Of a stretch of DNA of 64,000 nucleotides, positions 1 to 9,150 are shown one piece after another. The translations under genes were made by a program, and so were the position numbers. The notes under the pieces were generated by a model. That model did not search any database. It was not told the DNA's origin and saw only the letters and a list, made by a program, of their open reading frames with translations. How positions within the stretch are numbered: the first letter of the stretch is position 1; every line of letters starts with the position of its first letter. The DNA lies in contig WRLE01000011.1 of assembly GCA_009777775.1 (NCBI GenBank), forward strand, positions 1 through 64,000. Direction: 5' to 3'. This stretch comes from Oscillospiraceae bacterium. Lineage in GTDB: Bacteria; Bacillota; Clostridia; Oscillospirales; Oscillospiraceae.

Positions 1-534
1 TATCGTGAAGCATTGGAGAATCTATGGTTACTGGATGAACTACAACCCTGGATAGATGGTGAAAGCTTTTTTTCAAACCTTAAATTATCGCCAAAACACT
101 ATTTAGCCGACCCTGCTTTTGCTACATTTCTCCTCGGCCTTGATGAAAACTCATTGACAGGTGGTGCTGGGTGGTCTCCAAGAGCCGAGAGATTCGATGA
201 AAAATACGGGAGCATTATCGGGAGGCTCTTTGAATCATTGGTTCATCTTTCCTTAAATACATATGTCAGCGTTAATAATGCAAAGTTGTATTTCGCTAAA
301 ACGCAAAGAGGGGAGCGGGAAATAGATTTCGTTATCCAAAAGGATTCGAGAGTTATTGCATGTGAGGTTAAGTTTTCGCCAGTCGTCGATGCTTCCGATG
401 GAAAGCATCTTCGATGGTTCATGGAAAAAGTCGGACCCGATTGCTGCGATGCTATGATAATATCAACAGGTTCAGCTGCATATCGGCGAGAAGATGGGAT
501 AGCCGTAGTGCCAGCAGCTTTGCTTGGAGCGTGA
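1..534 (+). CDS. DUF4143-type ATPase, C-terminal part (5' end outside window)
   Basis: The reading frame is open from base 1, so the start lies upstream of the window and only about 178 C-terminal residues are visible. The segment resembles the DUF4143 domain that follows the P-loop ATPase domain in a widespread family of prokaryotic AAA-type ATPases. Near its end it has a nuclease-like core, with EIDFVI followed by ACEVKFS, the E-D...E-x-K pattern seen in PD-(D/E)XK folds and usual in this domain. The family's biological role is poorly defined; members are often found in accessory and defence regions, and a Wadjet system lies 1.3 kb downstream on the other strand. The family call is by resemblance; the N-terminal Walker motifs cannot be checked here. 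Confidence 0.75.
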   Translation, partial: YREALENLWLLDELQPWIDGESFFSNLKLSPKHYLADPAFATFLLGLDENSLTGGAGWSPRAERFDEKYGSIIGRLFESLVHLSLNTYVSVNNAKLYFAKTQRGEREIDFVIQKDSRVIACEVKFSPVVDASDGKHLRWFMEKVGPDCCDAMIISTGSAAYRREDGIAVVPAALLGA

Positions 535-651
535 GCAACAAAAAAATTGTAGAATTTGAAATAAAGGAATATATGGTAACACCAAATGAGTGAAAAATTA
601 AAAATTGTTGCTCGCGAAACTCTTGATATTTCAATTCAAGGAGGATTTTAT

Positions 652-1812
652 ATGTCGAACAGTATAATCGATGGATTCCATATGCTCGAAGAAGGGGGTA
701 TGGATAAGGAACAGTATGAGAAGCTTTCCAATGAGGAAAAGTATGAAATCATTGGGAAATGGGCTTTGGAAGCTAGAAGGCGAAACCCTGATGTTTTTGA
801 TGCTCTTATTGACTGGGTATTAGACGATTCCCAATGGAGCGAGGAAACGCTTGTTGAAAACGAGCAGATTCTCATATATGGAATCTTTGCCAGATTTAGA
901 GAGCAAAATAATCGCCTCAGGGCTTATTTAGCAGAGCTGGAGCCTTCTGGTATTGTGAATCCTGCTGTATATAAGGCTCTGGACAGGTTTGACGATGAAC
1001 TGGCGGGGAAGCCTCATGATGAGCGGCTGCAAGATGCTGTTTCCACTTTGTTTGCAGACTTTTCAGCTATGCTGGAGCCTGGTATTCGACAATTTATTGC
1101 AGGGAGCAAGACCGGGTCATACTGTACTGAAACAGAAGCTGTGGATGTATATGGATATATCAATTATTTAAAAGACTGCGATGCTGCTGTTCAGTGGGCT
1201 CTTTTCATGCCAAGTTATGTGGAAGCGCAACAAAAAGGCTTTAGTATAGAAAGCTTTGAGTATAAAAAAATGCCCGCCCTGCGTTTTATTGGACGGGAGA
1301 GCGAGCTTGAATTGAATGATGGAGAAACTACGTCTGACGGAACAGTTAGCGGTGGAGTACCACTTGGTATGCAAGAGCGGATGGAGTTGTTTGCAAAACT
1401 TGATACCATGGCAGATTACAAATCTGCTTGGGACTTTGACATATTGCTGATGCATCATATGGGGTTAGGTGTGGATGTGGAGAGGATTCATTTATACTGG
1501 GGACGTTTTATGGCGGCTGATGCACCAGTACCTGAGGGATTCATAAGCTTCGACTTTGTTCCGGAAAATAATGATAAAGCAGGATTGCCTTTTGTTTCGC
1601 AATTTGCTTTTGCTACGTTTTTTGGCGATATGGAGGCTATGCATAAAGTCGAAGGTTACGATAGCGATGCCATGTATGATGTTACAAGAAATATTATACT
1701 AGGTGAAGGGGTGCATATTCCTTATCCTGATAAATATTGGACTGCTGAGGTTTTTGTCGATGGTTTCGACAAGCCCAGTAATGCATATATGTTCAGCGTT
1801 CATCGTGATTGA
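652..1812 (+). CDS. GyrI-like / effector-binding domain protein
   Basis: A 386-residue protein. I chose the ATG at 652 because AAGGAGG at 638-644 sits 7 nt before it; the in-frame ATG at 586 would add 22 residues but has no comparable ribosome binding site. The N-terminal half is acidic and helical without a recognised domain or a helix-turn-helix. The C-terminal half (about residues 205-386) resembles the AraC/GyrI effector-binding fold: it opens with KKMPALRFIG, has a typical central FDFVPEN segment and ends with a WTAEVFVDGF strand. Such domains bind small hydrophobic ligands. It converges on jetD with a 17-nt gap. Not a known Wadjet component; function unknown. Confidence 0.6.
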   Translation: MSNSIIDGFHMLEEGGMDKEQYEKLSNEEKYEIIGKWALEARRRNPDVFDALIDWVLDDSQWSEETLVENEQILIYGIFARFREQNNRLRAYLAELEPSGIVNPAVYKALDRFDDELAGKPHDERLQDAVSTLFADFSAMLEPGIRQFIAGSKTGSYCTETEAVDVYGYINYLKDCDAAVQWALFMPSYVEAQQKGFSIESFEYKKMPALRFIGRESELELNDGETTSDGTVSGGVPLGMQERMELFAKLDTMADYKSAWDFDILLMHHMGLGVDVERIHLYWGRFMAADAPVPEGFISFDFVPENNDKAGLPFVSQFAFATFFGDMEAMHKVEGYDSDAMYDVTRNIILGEGVHIPYPDKYWTAEVFVDGFDKPSNAYMFSVHRD

Positions 1813-1829
1813 TAAAAGTTATATAGTTT

Positions 1830-3068
1830 TTACAAAAATACTTCCTGTTCTATTGTTACGCCGTGTTTTAGGATTTCGCGGATGGAATCGTTGAATATGG
1901 GGTGTTCGTTGCGCTCTAGGACTCCTCTTAGTGTATGCAAATACTGCTCACTGCGTACCAAGCCTTGATGGGCATGAATGGTAACATCAATGGCTAACAT
2001 CCGCATGGGGCGAAGCTTGGGGAATATTTTTTCAAGTTTGTAAAACATCCGAAAGCCTCCCAGGTCAATGTCTGCCCAAAAATATACATCAATATTATCT
2101 CTTTGCATTGACTGCGCCAAAAGATTCAAAAATTGTCGCTTACGTGGGCTGATAAAGCCTCCGTGGTAGACCACCAGTTCTCTGTCGTCTATTTCGTTTC
2201 TGATATATTCGTTGTAATTGGTCAAGTTTTCTATAAATGTGATATATTTAATGAGCGAGAGGTCAAAAGATTTGATTTCGTATATGGAGGTGCTGCTTAA
2301 GGCAAACCCAGAGTTGATTAGCGGTGATATATTGACATTGCCTTTTTCCATTATGATTTCGCAGCGGCCCGAAAGCTGGTAAAGTTCTGGCTGGGAATAA
2401 ATACCCAAAAGTGCGAGCTTATCTCGAGGACCGATTTCCTCTTGCTGGGAAAGCTCTTCTATATCAGGGTGATAGCGAGTTGCTGCTCTGAGAAACTCGT
2501 CCATATATTCCAGCTCAAAGCTTTTTGAGTTCTGAAAGCAGCTTATGCTAAAGGAACGTAAGCTAATGGAGGAGTCTTTCAAGCGGTCATATACCACTAG
2601 CATATAAAAAAATGAGCGGACATAATCTAATCCTTCTCTAGCAAAAGAAGGCAGGCGGAGGGATTTTTGAGTGGTCTCGCAAACATCGTCTCGCCAGGCT
2701 ATTATCCAAGGAGTGCTAATTGAAGATAGCATTTTTTCGACTAAATCAAGAAACTCCTCTGCTGTTTGGGCGGGGTGTTTTCTTTTTGCTTCTTTATATG
2801 CTTTGTCCGTTTCCTGGAGGTTAAGTACCAGGGCTGTCATTATTGGACGGTCCTTGAGGGATTCAACTTTGATGATGCCTTCGGATTCCAATTCACGAGC
2901 AGCTTTATTATATCTATCTCTGGACTCGGAGGATTCGTAATTATACTCAGGCAGCTCCTTTTTGTCTATGCGGAGCATAACTCGCCTATTGGAAGTGTTC
3001 GGCGATGAAAGGTGTTTGCTATTTTCGTATTTGTCCAAGAGTCTGTTTAAAATTACTCCACGCTCCAT
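1830..3068 (-). CDS. jetD: Wadjet nuclease subunit JetD
   Basis: A 412-residue protein matching the DUF3322/DUF2220 family, the topoisomerase-VI-A/TOPRIM-like subunit of Wadjet. In studied Wadjet systems JetD cuts the closed circular DNA that the JetABC motor has extruded. The C-terminal TOPRIM region shows the acidic metal site: FIENLTNY near residue 277 and the DIDLGG motif near residue 333. The N-terminal half should form the winged-helix arm. The gene is last in the order A-B-C-D and its start overlaps the end of jetC by 16 nt, which implies translational coupling. Length and motifs look intact, so it should be active. Confidence 0.93.
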   Translation of the reverse strand: MERGVILNRLLDKYENSKHLSSPNTSNRRVMLRIDKKELPEYNYESSESRDRYNKAARELESEGIIKVESLKDRPIMTALVLNLQETDKAYKEAKRKHPAQTAEEFLDLVEKMLSSISTPWIIAWRDDVCETTQKSLRLPSFAREGLDYVRSFFYMLVVYDRLKDSSISLRSFSISCFQNSKSFELEYMDEFLRAATRYHPDIEELSQQEEIGPRDKLALLGIYSQPELYQLSGRCEIIMEKGNVNISPLINSGFALSSTSIYEIKSFDLSLIKYITFIENLTNYNEYIRNEIDDRELVVYHGGFISPRKRQFLNLLAQSMQRDNIDVYFWADIDLGGFRMFYKLEKIFPKLRPMRMLAIDVTIHAHQGLVRSEQYLHTLRGVLERNEHPIFNDSIREILKHGVTIEQEVFL

Positions 3069-6000
3069 GTGTCGGCTATCTCCTTGCTGTATGGCAATGT
3101 CTGCATTGTATAGTTTTCGTTGAAAGCCAAGAGGGTAACATCTGCTTCCGGCATGATATCGGGAAGTTTATTTGGCGGTGCGCAGATAATCGCTTGAAGT
3201 CCCATCGTTCGTAGTAGGCGTATGCTCTCGATGATTCTGTTGCTGTCCATTTTGTTAAAAGCTTCGTCAAAAACCACTAGGCGAACTGTGTTGCCAAAGC
3301 TGCTTTTGTCGGTTACTCTGTATAGCTGGGCAAATGATGCCAGGACCGCCACATAGAATGGCTGCTGTGTCTCTCCGCCGGACCTGGTGTTCATGGTTTG
3401 GGAGAGCAGCTCCTTGTTGCCATTTTTGTCTGTGGCTTCCAGGTCAAATTTTAAGTATGTGCGAAAGTCTGTGTATCGCTCTATGTTTTGTTGAAGTTCG
3501 CTTTGCATCCTGGCATTAAGTTGATTATCGTCTGAAGTGGCGATTCGGCTGAATAGGTCTTCGATGAGTTGACCGTATTTTTGCTGAAAGGGCATTGCGA
3601 ATAAGCCACCATCGCCTTCCATTAAATCAGGTGACATTATCATGTCGTAAAACTCTGCTTCGTCTGGGTTTCGCCCGATAATGAAGCGATATTTGTCTGT
3701 GGCAAAAGATGCTATTTCCAACGCTCTGTTAAGGTTTTTCACTTGGTCAGTAACCTGGTCGATGCTGGATTTTAATTTAGATAAAAAATCGTTTTGGAAC
3801 TGTTCCAATGCACTTTCTCTCGCAAATTTTATTTTTTCTCGATAGGCAGGCAATTCGCTTTCTTCCAATGCGAGCCGCTCGGCATCAAACTCTTCATTGT
3901 CAGTTGCATCCACTTTGAAGGAGCAAGGTTGGAATTCCCTGACATACTCCAATCGTTTGAGGAAGAGCTGACTTTGTGCGTTCTCTACTTCGTTTTGGCT
4001 GCTAACGATGCTTCGAGAGAAGTTTTGGAAAATAGTAGCAGGGTTTATTAAACGATTTATCTCTAATTCATATCGGGGTATTCCTATATCATCACGATAT
4101 TGAGATGTAAAACTCTCGTTGAAATTATCTTCTTTTTCACCGAGTTCTTGGTATTTTTCTGGCAGCGATTCGTATTCTAAAACATATAGCTCGTTTTCTC
4201 GAAGAGCCTTGTTTGCATTGCTTTTTTCTTTTCTGTCTCGTAGCTGTACAAGCTCATCTTCCAAGTCCTTGATCTGCGCATCAAGGTTGGCTAGCCAAAA
4301 CATATCAAGTTGGGAAAGCTTTTCATCGACTATTTCATACTCCAACTTGATTTCCAAAGTTCGTAGGTAGTCACTCTGTCTCTGCTCAGCTTCTTGGACA
4401 AAGCGTCTGTTTATGAGAAATTCTCTGTTTTGGGAGCTTATCAAGGAGTTGTGAATTGGCAAGTTTATTGCGACGTTGCTTTGAATCTCTTCAATGCTTT
4501 TTTCTAAGCGGGCTATTCGCAGCTCGATGGCCTTGCGTCCAATGAAAGCATCGTCCATCAGGCTTTGGGGGATAGGTCGAGCGACATATCCTTGATATAA
4601 CATACCTTGAGCGGTGATGGCAGTTGGGTGATTTCGCAGCTCGCTGATTTGATTCACGCATATGACACGCCCCAATAAATAATCCACATAGCTTCTCGCC
4701 AAAGAGTTGTCCGTTTGGACTTTGCTAGCTAAGCTGTCCTCTCTGATGTCGAGCCTCTCGTTTTCCCTGAGTTTGCCAATGTCCACCAAGCCAAAGGAGC
4801 GTGTGCCGAAATCGCCTTTAAACTCGTCAAATATTTTCAATGCTTCGGGGTAATACATCGGCTCCACGAGTAGATACAGTTTTTGTGTATTGAGATAGCC
4901 TTCTACTGCACCTCGCCAATCTTCTTGTCCTTCTGCGATTTCCAAGACATCAGCTAAAATATGGACATGGACAGGCTGCCCTTGCTTTGCAGATAGTCTT
5001 TCTTCAAGACCTCCTTTTAGTGACAATAGCTGCCTTGGATAGTCCTTGATGTTGTTTCTCAGTTTCATGAGGACTTCATTATTCTCTTCTAAATCTTCAT
5101 TTAGTTGTCGTATTAACTCAGCCATGTCAAAAGCTGCTTGGCGAAGTTGGGATGAAAAAATTGAAACTGCTTCCCTGATAGATTCAAAAGGCTCTTGCGA
5201 ACCTGAAAAAATATCAGATGAACACGAAACAAATGGTGTACAGGCGACATATAAAGTGTTTGCAGTAATTTGAAGAGAACTGAGCAAGTCTGTTTTATCC
5301 CATGAAGATATATCTTCACTCAAACTGCATAATATCTGCACTTCTCTTCTAAGCTCCAGAGCCATATGGTCTATTTTTTCGCTGAGTATTTTTTCCTCAC
5401 TTATCAGAGCGTTTTTTTGCTCTCTGAGTCGGATTTCTTCCTGAGCCACATCACTGTTTGCTCGGTCTGCAATAAGCTCGTTTTTTCTCTGGTCTTGGCG
5501 TTCTATTTCGCGCTCTAGCTCATCATATCGTTCTATTTCTTCGTTAATGCTATCGATGCAGTCTTGCTTTTTTTTATTCTTTTCATCGATTTCGTTTTTC
5601 AACACATTGATTTCTGACCAAAGAATTAGAAATCTTTGTGATTGGAACTTATCTAATGCAGTTTGAAGGTTGTGGTATTGTTTGCTTATTTCCCTGAGAA
5701 ACTCTAGCTTGTTTTCCTCGCGCTGAGCTAACTGTTCATGGCGTTTGTAATCCCTGATGTTTTGCTGCATGGATTCTATATTAGGTTTTTCGGGGATGTC
5801 GCAGATGTTTTCGGTGATGAATTTTTGGATGTCATCGATATGCTCGTAGGAAACAGCCTTTTTGAGCATCTTGCAAACCTGTTCGTTGTGGACGTTCCAT
5901 TTAGCTAAAAGATCGTCTCTGTATCTTCTAGCACTATCGTAAAATATCTCACGGGCATCTGGGATACCTTTCAGATATGCACGAAATGTGGCTATATCCA

Positions 6001-6436
6001 TTGCTTCTTTATCAACTAAGTAGCAATCCTCAGGTATTACTCCATTGTATATGAAAAATTGCTCTCGCCTAGTACCGTCGTTTCTGCAGTCAAAGACAAT
6101 GCCACAGACAAATTGGGCTCCGCTTTGGTCGTCGAGGTATTGACAGGCGATGTAACTGGAAAAATCTTTCCCTCTGCGAGATTTGGTGTTTCCAGCGTCT
6201 CTATCTGCTCGCAAATAGCCATCTAATGTCCTCTGTGCTCGCTCATTGGCAGCTCTATTGAAATTTCGGGAGTTAAGCTCTCCTAAAAGTACAATCTGAA
6301 GTGCGTCCACAATGGCGGATTTACCGGCTCCGTTTTTACCGGTTATGAAGCTTATTGTGTCTACTTCGATGACTTGTTTGGAGAAAAATAGCCAATTAAC
6401 CAGTAGTATCTTCGTCAGTTTCTTCAATACTTTCAT
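3053..6436 (-). CDS. jetC: Wadjet SMC-like ATPase JetC
   Basis: A MukB-like SMC ATPase of about 1127 residues, the motor of the Wadjet loop-extruding complex. The N-terminal head has Walker A GKNGAGKS at residues 33-40. Long Lys/Glu-rich heptad segments (about 220-360 and 640-790) flank a central hinge-like globular region around 450-600, and a second coiled coil follows. Near the C terminus are the ABC signature RSGGETQQ (about residue 1020) and Walker B LVVFDEAF (about 1056). I prefer the ATG at 6436; a TTG at 6457 would add seven residues and neither has a strong ribosome binding site. It overlaps jetB by about 41 nt and jetD by 16 nt. No frameshift is visible. Confidence 0.93.
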   Translation of the reverse strand: MKVLKKLTKILLVNWLFFSKQVIEVDTISFITGKNGAGKSAIVDALQIVLLGELNSRNFNRAANERAQRTLDGYLRADRDAGNTKSRRGKDFSSYIACQYLDDQSGAQFVCGIVFDCRNDGTRREQFFIYNGVIPEDCYLVDKEAMDIATFRAYLKGIPDAREIFYDSARRYRDDLLAKWNVHNEQVCKMLKKAVSYEHIDDIQKFITENICDIPEKPNIESMQQNIRDYKRHEQLAQREENKLEFLREISKQYHNLQTALDKFQSQRFLILWSEINVLKNEIDEKNKKKQDCIDSINEEIERYDELEREIERQDQRKNELIADRANSDVAQEEIRLREQKNALISEEKILSEKIDHMALELRREVQILCSLSEDISSWDKTDLLSSLQITANTLYVACTPFVSCSSDIFSGSQEPFESIREAVSIFSSQLRQAAFDMAELIRQLNEDLEENNEVLMKLRNNIKDYPRQLLSLKGGLEERLSAKQGQPVHVHILADVLEIAEGQEDWRGAVEGYLNTQKLYLLVEPMYYPEALKIFDEFKGDFGTRSFGLVDIGKLRENERLDIREDSLASKVQTDNSLARSYVDYLLGRVICVNQISELRNHPTAITAQGMLYQGYVARPIPQSLMDDAFIGRKAIELRIARLEKSIEEIQSNVAINLPIHNSLISSQNREFLINRRFVQEAEQRQSDYLRTLEIKLEYEIVDEKLSQLDMFWLANLDAQIKDLEDELVQLRDRKEKSNANKALRENELYVLEYESLPEKYQELGEKEDNFNESFTSQYRDDIGIPRYELEINRLINPATIFQNFSRSIVSSQNEVENAQSQLFLKRLEYVREFQPCSFKVDATDNEEFDAERLALEESELPAYREKIKFARESALEQFQNDFLSKLKSSIDQVTDQVKNLNRALEIASFATDKYRFIIGRNPDEAEFYDMIMSPDLMEGDGGLFAMPFQQKYGQLIEDLFSRIATSDDNQLNARMQSELQQNIERYTDFRTYLKFDLEATDKNGNKELLSQTMNTRSGGETQQPFYVAVLASFAQLYRVTDKSSFGNTVRLVVFDEAFNKMDSNRIIESIRLLRTMGLQAIICAPPNKLPDIMPEADVTLLAFNENYTMQTLPYSKEIADTWSVE

Positions 6437-7025
6437 CCTTTCGTAGAGCAGATACAACAGTTTCCAAGCGTTCTGATGATACCACAGTCATTATGGTGGG
6501 TAAAATGGTGAACTTGCAATCTACTTGATTAAATCGTCCTTCCAACCTCTGGACTATGCTATGGTTTTCTAGTAATGTAAAGCCTCGTCGAACTTCATCC
6601 ATATTTGGACGGGAAGAAAGAATGTGGTAATCGGTGACCACCTTTTCCAAAACATCTCGCACAGTGCATATCACATCATGTTCCAAGCCAACGCGCTCCT
6701 GGTTTTCTTCGTAAATCATCCTGAGTGCCAGTAGGATAGCAGTTGTGTTTTTATTAATGGTACGGCGGTTTGCTTCGTCGGTATTGGTAACATAAAAATA
6801 GCCGTGAAAGTCATCTTTTCGCAGTTCCCAATCAAGAAGTGACAGGTACTGCTTCACAGTTTCAAAATGAATCGTCAAGAATGTGTAATCTGGATTGTTG
6901 ATTCTACCTCTGTCACGGGTGTACAGGCTTCGGACGATGAATGTATGACTGAGTAGATAATTGCATATTGATTTGAATTGTTCCAATTCCTTGGTCGAAA
7001 AATCATCGAGACTACTAAAACTCAT
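6396..7025 (-). CDS. jetB: Wadjet KITE-like subunit JetB
   Basis: A 209-residue protein in the position and size range of JetB, the KITE-type winged-helix subunit that links the JetA kleisin to the JetC heads. The start at 7025 (protein begins MSFSSLDDF) is favoured because AAGGAGC at 7034-7040 lies 8 nt upstream. The frame stays open to an ATG at 7088, but that start would place the first 13 or so codons inside the arm of the palindromic element at 7050-7180 and is probably spurious. The call rests mainly on context between jetA and jetC plus the mixed alpha/beta character; the sequence has no catalytic motif and none is expected. Confidence 0.85.
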   Translation of the reverse strand: MSFSSLDDFSTKELEQFKSICNYLLSHTFIVRSLYTRDRGRINNPDYTFLTIHFETVKQYLSLLDWELRKDDFHGYFYVTNTDEANRRTINKNTTAILLALRMIYEENQERVGLEHDVICTVRDVLEKVVTDYHILSSRPNMDEVRRGFTLLENHSIVQRLEGRFNQVDCKFTILPTIMTVVSSERLETVVSALRKDESIEETDEDTTG

Positions 7026-7049
7026 TATATGTTGCTCCTTTATATATAA

Positions 7050-7180
7050 GGATGGTAGTGTATTGTGTCTATTTCTTAGTTCCGTCAAGCGAAACCAAGG
7101 ACGGTGGAGCGCGCGAATTGACGCAAGGATGCGTCACTGAGCGATAGGAACTAAGAAATAGACACAATACACTACCATCC
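7050..7180. repeat. 131-nt palindromic element with perfect 34-bp arms, between jetA and jetB
   Basis: Bases 7050-7083 and 7147-7180 are exact reverse complements over 34 nt. The 63-nt centre contains its own hairpin (TGACGCA-AGGA-TGCGTCA). It begins 6 nt after the jetA stop and ends about 10 nt before the jetB ribosome binding site, so it fills nearly the whole intergenic gap and would be transcribed in the jet mRNA. The outline is that of a MITE-like or REP-like element, but no target-site duplication is evident. It could also act as an RNA hairpin that sets the JetA:JetB ratio or protects mRNA ends. Unrelated in sequence to the 27451-27639 palindrome but of the same design. Confidence 0.9.
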
Positions 7181-7186
7181 CAACAG

Positions 7187-8593
7187 CTACTCCTTTTTTG
7201 TAAAACGTAGCTGGGGGATTTGGTAAGGTTTATTTGTATAATCGCCTTCAAGGATCTCCACTTGGTAAAAGGAATCGGGGTCGCTGCCGTTGCTTACAGA
7301 GAGCAGGCTCATTAAATAGGCATGGTCATCGCTGACATTCATGTCTTTTGTATAAAATTGGTCTCCATTAGCAAATAAACTAGCCATAAACTCAGCAACC
7401 GCTGCTTTGCCATATTTAAGGGAAATCATATTTTCTATCTCCAAGAGCATATCCTCACTGATTTCCGCTTCTTCCACAGTCACAGGAGCTGTCTTTTCCC
7501 GTTTTGCTGGTTCTCTGCGGTTCCAAAGGCTTTTCTCGGATATGAATCCTTGCTCAAAGAGTTGGAAAATTGATTGTATATTATCCAAAAGGGTTTCTGA
7601 TTTACTACTTTGCACCATTGCAGTCAGCAAATAGTTCAGGTTTCCCCTAGTGTTTTGGTCACGGTTGCTGAGGTTTTCAATCTTCTGTGTAGTTGCACGA
7701 GTATAGCGACGCACCTGCTGGTCGATTTCGTCGAGATAATCGCTCTCGATGCGTTCATATTGGTCTTTTATGCGAAACATTTTTTCCATGAGGTCTATTT
7801 TGCAACTATCCAAATTTTCACCCCGCTTATCTTGAAAAGCAGCGTTTGACATTGCATATAATATACCATCGTCTTCCAACCATTCGTCTAAAATACTGCG
7901 AATGGGAACTTTGTATTTTGGCACAGAATCCCTTATTTTTAAAGGTCGAATGTATGATTCAATGACTCCTTGTCCAAAATCGTCGAAATGGGAAGCTAGG
8001 ACTTTGTTGATGTCATGCAATTCGATTTGCATTTGAAAAAAGCGGTTCACATTGTGGTAGACGCTCTTCAATAGTGAAATGAGCTCTTGGGTATTGTCAT
8101 ATGCGCTATACACAGCAAGCATTTTTTCATAGGCGTTATCCTCATCTTTTGCTACTTTCAGGGAGGAATATGTGCTGAAAACATATGAATAGCCGCGCAT
8201 GATGTCTTCGCTGGTGAGCTGGTGAAAAAGCTCCAGTAGCATGCTTGAATATCCAGGTACGATGATATACTCTTCGAAGTCTTTACTGCCACGCTCCTTT
8301 TCATACCAACCTCTGCTGTGGAGCTTTCGCATCAAAAAGCGTGCTTTGCCAGATGTTTCCCTCAGCTCGTCTTCGTCGATGATTTCTCCTTCGATGTCTT
8401 CTCCTGCGAAAGTCGTCTCATCCAATTGCTTTTCCAATTTTCCCCGCAACATGGAATATAGCGTCTGTTCAGGGATTTTCAAGTGGTCTTGGTATGCTTC
8501 ATACAGCACTTCCAATGCGTTGGCATATAGATTCTTATTAGGTGAGGCGAGAAGGGTGAATACATCGGGATGCACTGCTTCAAATAATTTCAT
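7187..8593 (-). CDS. jetA: Wadjet kleisin-like subunit JetA
   Basis: A 468-residue protein beginning MKLFEAVHPDVFTLLASPNK, characteristic of the JetA family annotated as DUF5716. JetA is the kleisin that closes the JetC ring. The N-terminal region (about 1-120) should be winged-helix; residues 150-330 are helical with many charged residues; an acidic linker (around 375-390) precedes a C-terminal domain. The DUF5716-like JetA and SMC of about 1100 residues suggest the type III subclass, but I hold the subtype loosely. First gene of the operon, read from the promoter at 8666-8694; the ribosome binding site is GGTGG-like, 10 nt before the ATG. It is separated from jetB by the palindrome. Confidence 0.9.
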   Translation of the reverse strand: MKLFEAVHPDVFTLLASPNKNLYANALEVLYEAYQDHLKIPEQTLYSMLRGKLEKQLDETTFAGEDIEGEIIDEDELRETSGKARFLMRKLHSRGWYEKERGSKDFEEYIIVPGYSSMLLELFHQLTSEDIMRGYSYVFSTYSSLKVAKDEDNAYEKMLAVYSAYDNTQELISLLKSVYHNVNRFFQMQIELHDINKVLASHFDDFGQGVIESYIRPLKIRDSVPKYKVPIRSILDEWLEDDGILYAMSNAAFQDKRGENLDSCKIDLMEKMFRIKDQYERIESDYLDEIDQQVRRYTRATTQKIENLSNRDQNTRGNLNYLLTAMVQSSKSETLLDNIQSIFQLFEQGFISEKSLWNRREPAKREKTAPVTVEEAEISEDMLLEIENMISLKYGKAAVAEFMASLFANGDQFYTKDMNVSDDHAYLMSLLSVSNGSDPDSFYQVEILEGDYTNKPYQIPQLRFTKKE

Positions 8594-8665
8594 TGTCGTT
8601 TGCCACCTTTGCGTGAGTGTGTTTGTATCTGAATTGTGACCACTAGCCCAGTCGTCTTTTTTGCT

Positions 8666-8694
8666 ATTCTATCTTATTATGGCTATATTCGCAA
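8666..8694 (-). promoter_or_regulatory. Probable promoter of the jet operon
   Basis: On the minus strand TTGCGA (8694-8689) is followed after 17 nt by TAGAAT (8671-8666), about 70 nt before the jetA start. It is divergent from the metal-efflux promoter at 8733-8760, with only about 40 nt between the two -35 boxes. Confidence 0.55.
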
Positions 8695-8732
8695 TATGTG
8701 ATGTAAAATAGAAATTATAGTGCAAAATCCTA

Positions 8733-8781
8733 TTGACAAAATAAAAGAAAAGAGTATAATAACAATTGAGCAAACGCTCAA
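8733..8781 (+). promoter_or_regulatory. Promoter with ArsR/SmtB-type operator for the metal-efflux genes
   Basis: TTGACA at 8733-8738 and TATAAT at 8755-8760 are perfect consensus boxes 16 nt apart. Immediately downstream, over the expected transcription start, is the dyad TTGAGC-AAAC-GCTCAA (8766-8781). This placement and form are typical of operators bound by ArsR/SmtB-family metal repressors, which let go when Zn, Cd or Pb binds. No arsR-like gene is in the window, so the regulator would be encoded elsewhere. The repressor assignment is inference. Confidence 0.75.
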
Positions 8782-8833
8782 CCATTATTAATCACTAATC
8801 ATTAATTAACTTGAAAGGTTTTATTTACATATT

Positions 8834-9055
8834 ATGAAAAAGTCGTTTAAGCTGGAAGGACTGGATTGTGCTAGTTGTGCTGATAAGATTCAGAAGAGGA
8901 TTGGAAAAATCGATGGTGTTAGCGATGCCAGTCTCAATTTTGTCACATGTAAACTTGTTATAAGTGGCGAAGAAAGTAAAATGGAACAAATTGTCACCTC
9001 GGCAAAAGCGGTTATAAAGAAACTTGAGCCCCATGTGGTGGTGCAGAGTATATAA
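8834..9055 (+). CDS. Free-standing heavy-metal-associated (HMA) domain protein
   Basis: A 73-residue protein consisting of a single ferredoxin-like HMA domain, with the metal-binding DCASC motif at residues 11-15 in the usual loop. Such domains are normally the N terminus of CadA/ZntA-type ATPases or are separate metal chaperones. Here the domain is encoded alone, 194 bp ahead of an ATPase that lacks it, so it probably delivers or senses metal for that pump in the cytosol. Transcribed from the promoter-operator at 8733-8781; the start has a weak ribosome binding site (GAAAGG, about 14 nt upstream). Confidence 0.88.
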   Translation: MKKSFKLEGLDCASCADKIQKRIGKIDGVSDASLNFVTCKLVISGEESKMEQIVTSAKAVIKKLEPHVVVQSI

Positions 9056-9150
9056 AGGTGCAAAGCATATAGCAACATCGGGTATGTAAACAATAATACA
9101 ATATGATGGAAAGCAAATAAATTGCGCTTTCCATTGTTTTCAGCAAAACA

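Noticed and set aside
586-651. Extended N terminus for the GyrI-like protein from the ATG at 586
   Set aside because: The ATG at 652 has a near-perfect ribosome binding site; the extra 22 codons have none.
7069-7251. Minus-strand frame spanning the jetA end and the palindrome
   Set aside because: It overlaps the jetA coding sequence in another frame and consists largely of the inverted repeat.
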